Below, one piece after another: positions 5,108 to 5,775 of a stretch of 5,775 nucleotides of DNA. The notes below the pieces were generated by a model. It did no database searches, was not told the origin of the DNA, and saw nothing but the letters and a program-made list of their open reading frames with translations. Source of the stretch: Fimiplasma intestinipullorum (GTDB taxonomy: Bacteria > Bacillota_I > Bacilli_A > Erysipelotrichales > Coprobacillaceae); assembly GCA_018715065.1 (NCBI GenBank), contig DVMJ01000074.1, forward strand, positions 1 through 5,775. The letters are read 5' to 3'. Both the position numbers and the translations under genes were made by a program. How positions within the stretch are numbered: position 1 is the stretch's first letter; each line of letters starts with the position of its first letter.

Positions 5108-5290
5108 ATCTTTACATAAATACTCGATCAAAGCACTATAACAGTATTCCATTTCATTGCCATTGAGACAAAGGGCAACCTGATAATGGATATGTATAAC
5201 TTCACCTTCCAGCTCATCCAAAAAATCATTGATAGCATCTTCCAGATCCAGTTCATGTTCTTCATCAAACAACTTGACACGATAAACCAT
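5102..5290 (-). CDS. Cse60-like sporulation protein (62 aa)
   Basis: Resembles the small Cse60 family (B. subtilis cse60/yteV), a mother-cell, sigma-E-controlled sporulation gene of unknown biochemical role. Shared features: the N-terminal Y-R-V-K-L-F-D-E-E-H-E-L-D-L-E-D-A-I-N-D-F-L segment (3-24), then an I-H-Y-Q-V-A-L strand, and a C-terminal Y-C-Y-S-A-L-I-E-Y strand, giving an alpha/beta mini-protein rich in acidic residues. The ATG at 5290 is preferred over one at 5308 because GGGTGA (5296-5301) lies 5 nt before it, because nothing like a ribosome site precedes 5308, and because family members start with M-x-x-V-K-x-F-D. A hairpin (5296-5327) covers that ribosome site. It sits 45 nt after the rhomboid stop. 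I saw no clear sigma-E promoter upstream, so it may be transcribed with the rhomboid gene. Confidence 0.8.
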   Translation of the reverse strand: MVYRVKLFDEEHELDLEDAINDFLDELEGEVIHIHYQVALCLNGNEMEYCYSALIEYLCKDE

Positions 5291-5295
5291 CACAT

Positions 5296-5327
5296 TCACC
5301 CATTTCATGATAAAACAAGATGGGTAA
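5296..5327 (-). promoter_or_regulatory. Possible ribosome-site-masking hairpin before the Cse60-like gene
   Basis: On the minus strand TTACCCAT (5320-5327) can pair with ATGGGTGA (5296-5303) over 8 bp with one T-G pair and a 16-nt loop. The right arm contains the ribosome site GGGTGA. No T-run follows, so it is not a terminator. It could reduce translation until opened. Confidence 0.4.
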
Positions 5328-5335
5328 GAAATCTG

Positions 5336-5775
5336 TCAGTTCCACATCTGTTGACGATTTTTCTTATACGTTTGATATCTATTAAAAAGCATCAGTCCGA
5401 ATGCACCAAGAAAGCCGCCGACAAACCCGCCAATATGTCCCGACAGCGAAACTGAAGGAACCGTAAAAGAAATGAACAGCACCAGTAATAAGCTAGGCAA
5501 AATAGAACGAAAAGCCCGCTGATAGATGCCCCGATAATAATAAGCCAGAAACAGCAGTGCCCCTAAAAGCCCTAAGATCATGCCGCTTGCGCCGCCAGAG
5601 ACTGTTATGAAGTTTCTTTCAAAACGACCCATCAGCACAATCTCAAAAAGATATGGCAGGATCGTCGTTCCCAAAGCGGAACTTAGAAGGACTACGATAT
5701 ATTTCCAGCGGCCATAAATTCGTTCCATAAAAGGCCCAACATTATATAATGACAAACTGTTACAAATGAGGTGAA
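5336..5775 (-). CDS. Rhomboid-family intramembrane serine protease, 3' part
   Basis: The gene enters from the right edge; 145 C-terminal residues are visible. Rhomboids cut transmembrane segments of substrate proteins within the membrane. All key elements are in view: H-L-I-C-N at the extreme edge (His codon 5771-5773, Asn codon 5759-5761), which is the H-x-x-x-N oxyanion-hole pattern of the second helix; the L-Y-N-V-G-P-F-M-E-R-I-Y-G loop; S-G-G-A-S-G with the catalytic Ser codon at 5585-5587; and S-G-H-I-G-G-F-V-G-G with the catalytic His codon at 5435-5437. Hydrophobic helices flank each motif, and a short basic tail (Y-K-K-N-R-Q-Q) ends the protein. A TTG at 5755 is open in frame but is not the start, because family sequence continues upstream of it to the edge. 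Target and trigger are unknown. The missing part should hold the first helix or two. Confidence 0.95.
   Translation of the reverse strand, partial: HLICNSLSLYNVGPFMERIYGRWKYIVVLLSSALGTTILPYLFEIVLMGRFERNFITVSGGASGMILGLLGALLFLAYYYRGIYQRAFRSILPSLLLVLFISFTVPSVSLSGHIGGFVGGFLGAFGLMLFNRYQTYKKNRQQMWN

Noticed and set aside
4921..5166. Plus-strand open frame of 81 codons with hydrophobic segments
   Set aside because: It is antisense to the DUF1540 and Cse60-like genes, which have clear family patterns and ribosome sites; the hydrophobic look comes from the reverse complement of Cys/Glu-rich codons.
5291..5400. Search for a sigma-E promoter before the Cse60-like gene
   Set aside because: No pair of boxes with acceptable spacing and a CATAnnnT-like -10 was found; the best matches were poor.

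Overview
This window comes from a low-GC, Gram-positive type bacterium (Bacillota). All twelve protein-coding genes lie on the minus strand, so the region reads from right to left. The evidence for this group is strong purine-rich Shine-Dalgarno sites, extended -10 promoters, a Cse60-like sporulation protein, a DUF1540 protein, a predicted lipoprotein, and a TrmB next to a YtpP-like thioredoxin. An endospore-forming Erysipelotrichia-like lineage is my best guess, but this is inference from protein flavour and not a proven assignment.

Right part (about 4878-5775): the 3' two thirds of a rhomboid intramembrane protease enters from the right edge. It is followed by a 62-residue Cse60-like sporulation protein and a 51-residue cysteine-rich DUF1540 protein. 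A near-perfect two-sided terminator closes this group. The DUF1540 gene has a promoter-like sequence that fits the forespore sigma-G consensus.

Middle (about 2389-4877): a lipoprotein gene and an RsuA-type pseudouridine synthase form a tight pair behind an extended -10 promoter. Next come trmB (tRNA m7G46 methyltransferase) and a thioredoxin-like CPDC protein, a second tight pair with its own extended -10 promoter. Both pairs carry an RNA-modification enzyme.

Left part (1-2388): a low-complexity, Lys/Thr/Glu-rich protein of unknown function with two copies of an I-S-P-[IF]-Y-G motif sits behind phased A-tracts and an extended -10 promoter. Its stop codon lies inside a hairpin followed by a T-run. 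Immediately after comes acpS (holo-ACP synthase), which has no adjacent Shine-Dalgarno site, and then an overlapping, divergent cyclophilin. A terminator follows. A good sigma-A promoter then drives pepC (aminopeptidase C), which runs off the left edge.

No mobile element, CRISPR array, rRNA or tRNA was seen, and no gene-free stretch exceeds about 150 bases. Most of the window is ordinary housekeeping. The points most worth following up are the sporulation-type small-gene pair with its putative sigma-G promoter, the unusual acpS leader, and the motif-bearing disordered protein.
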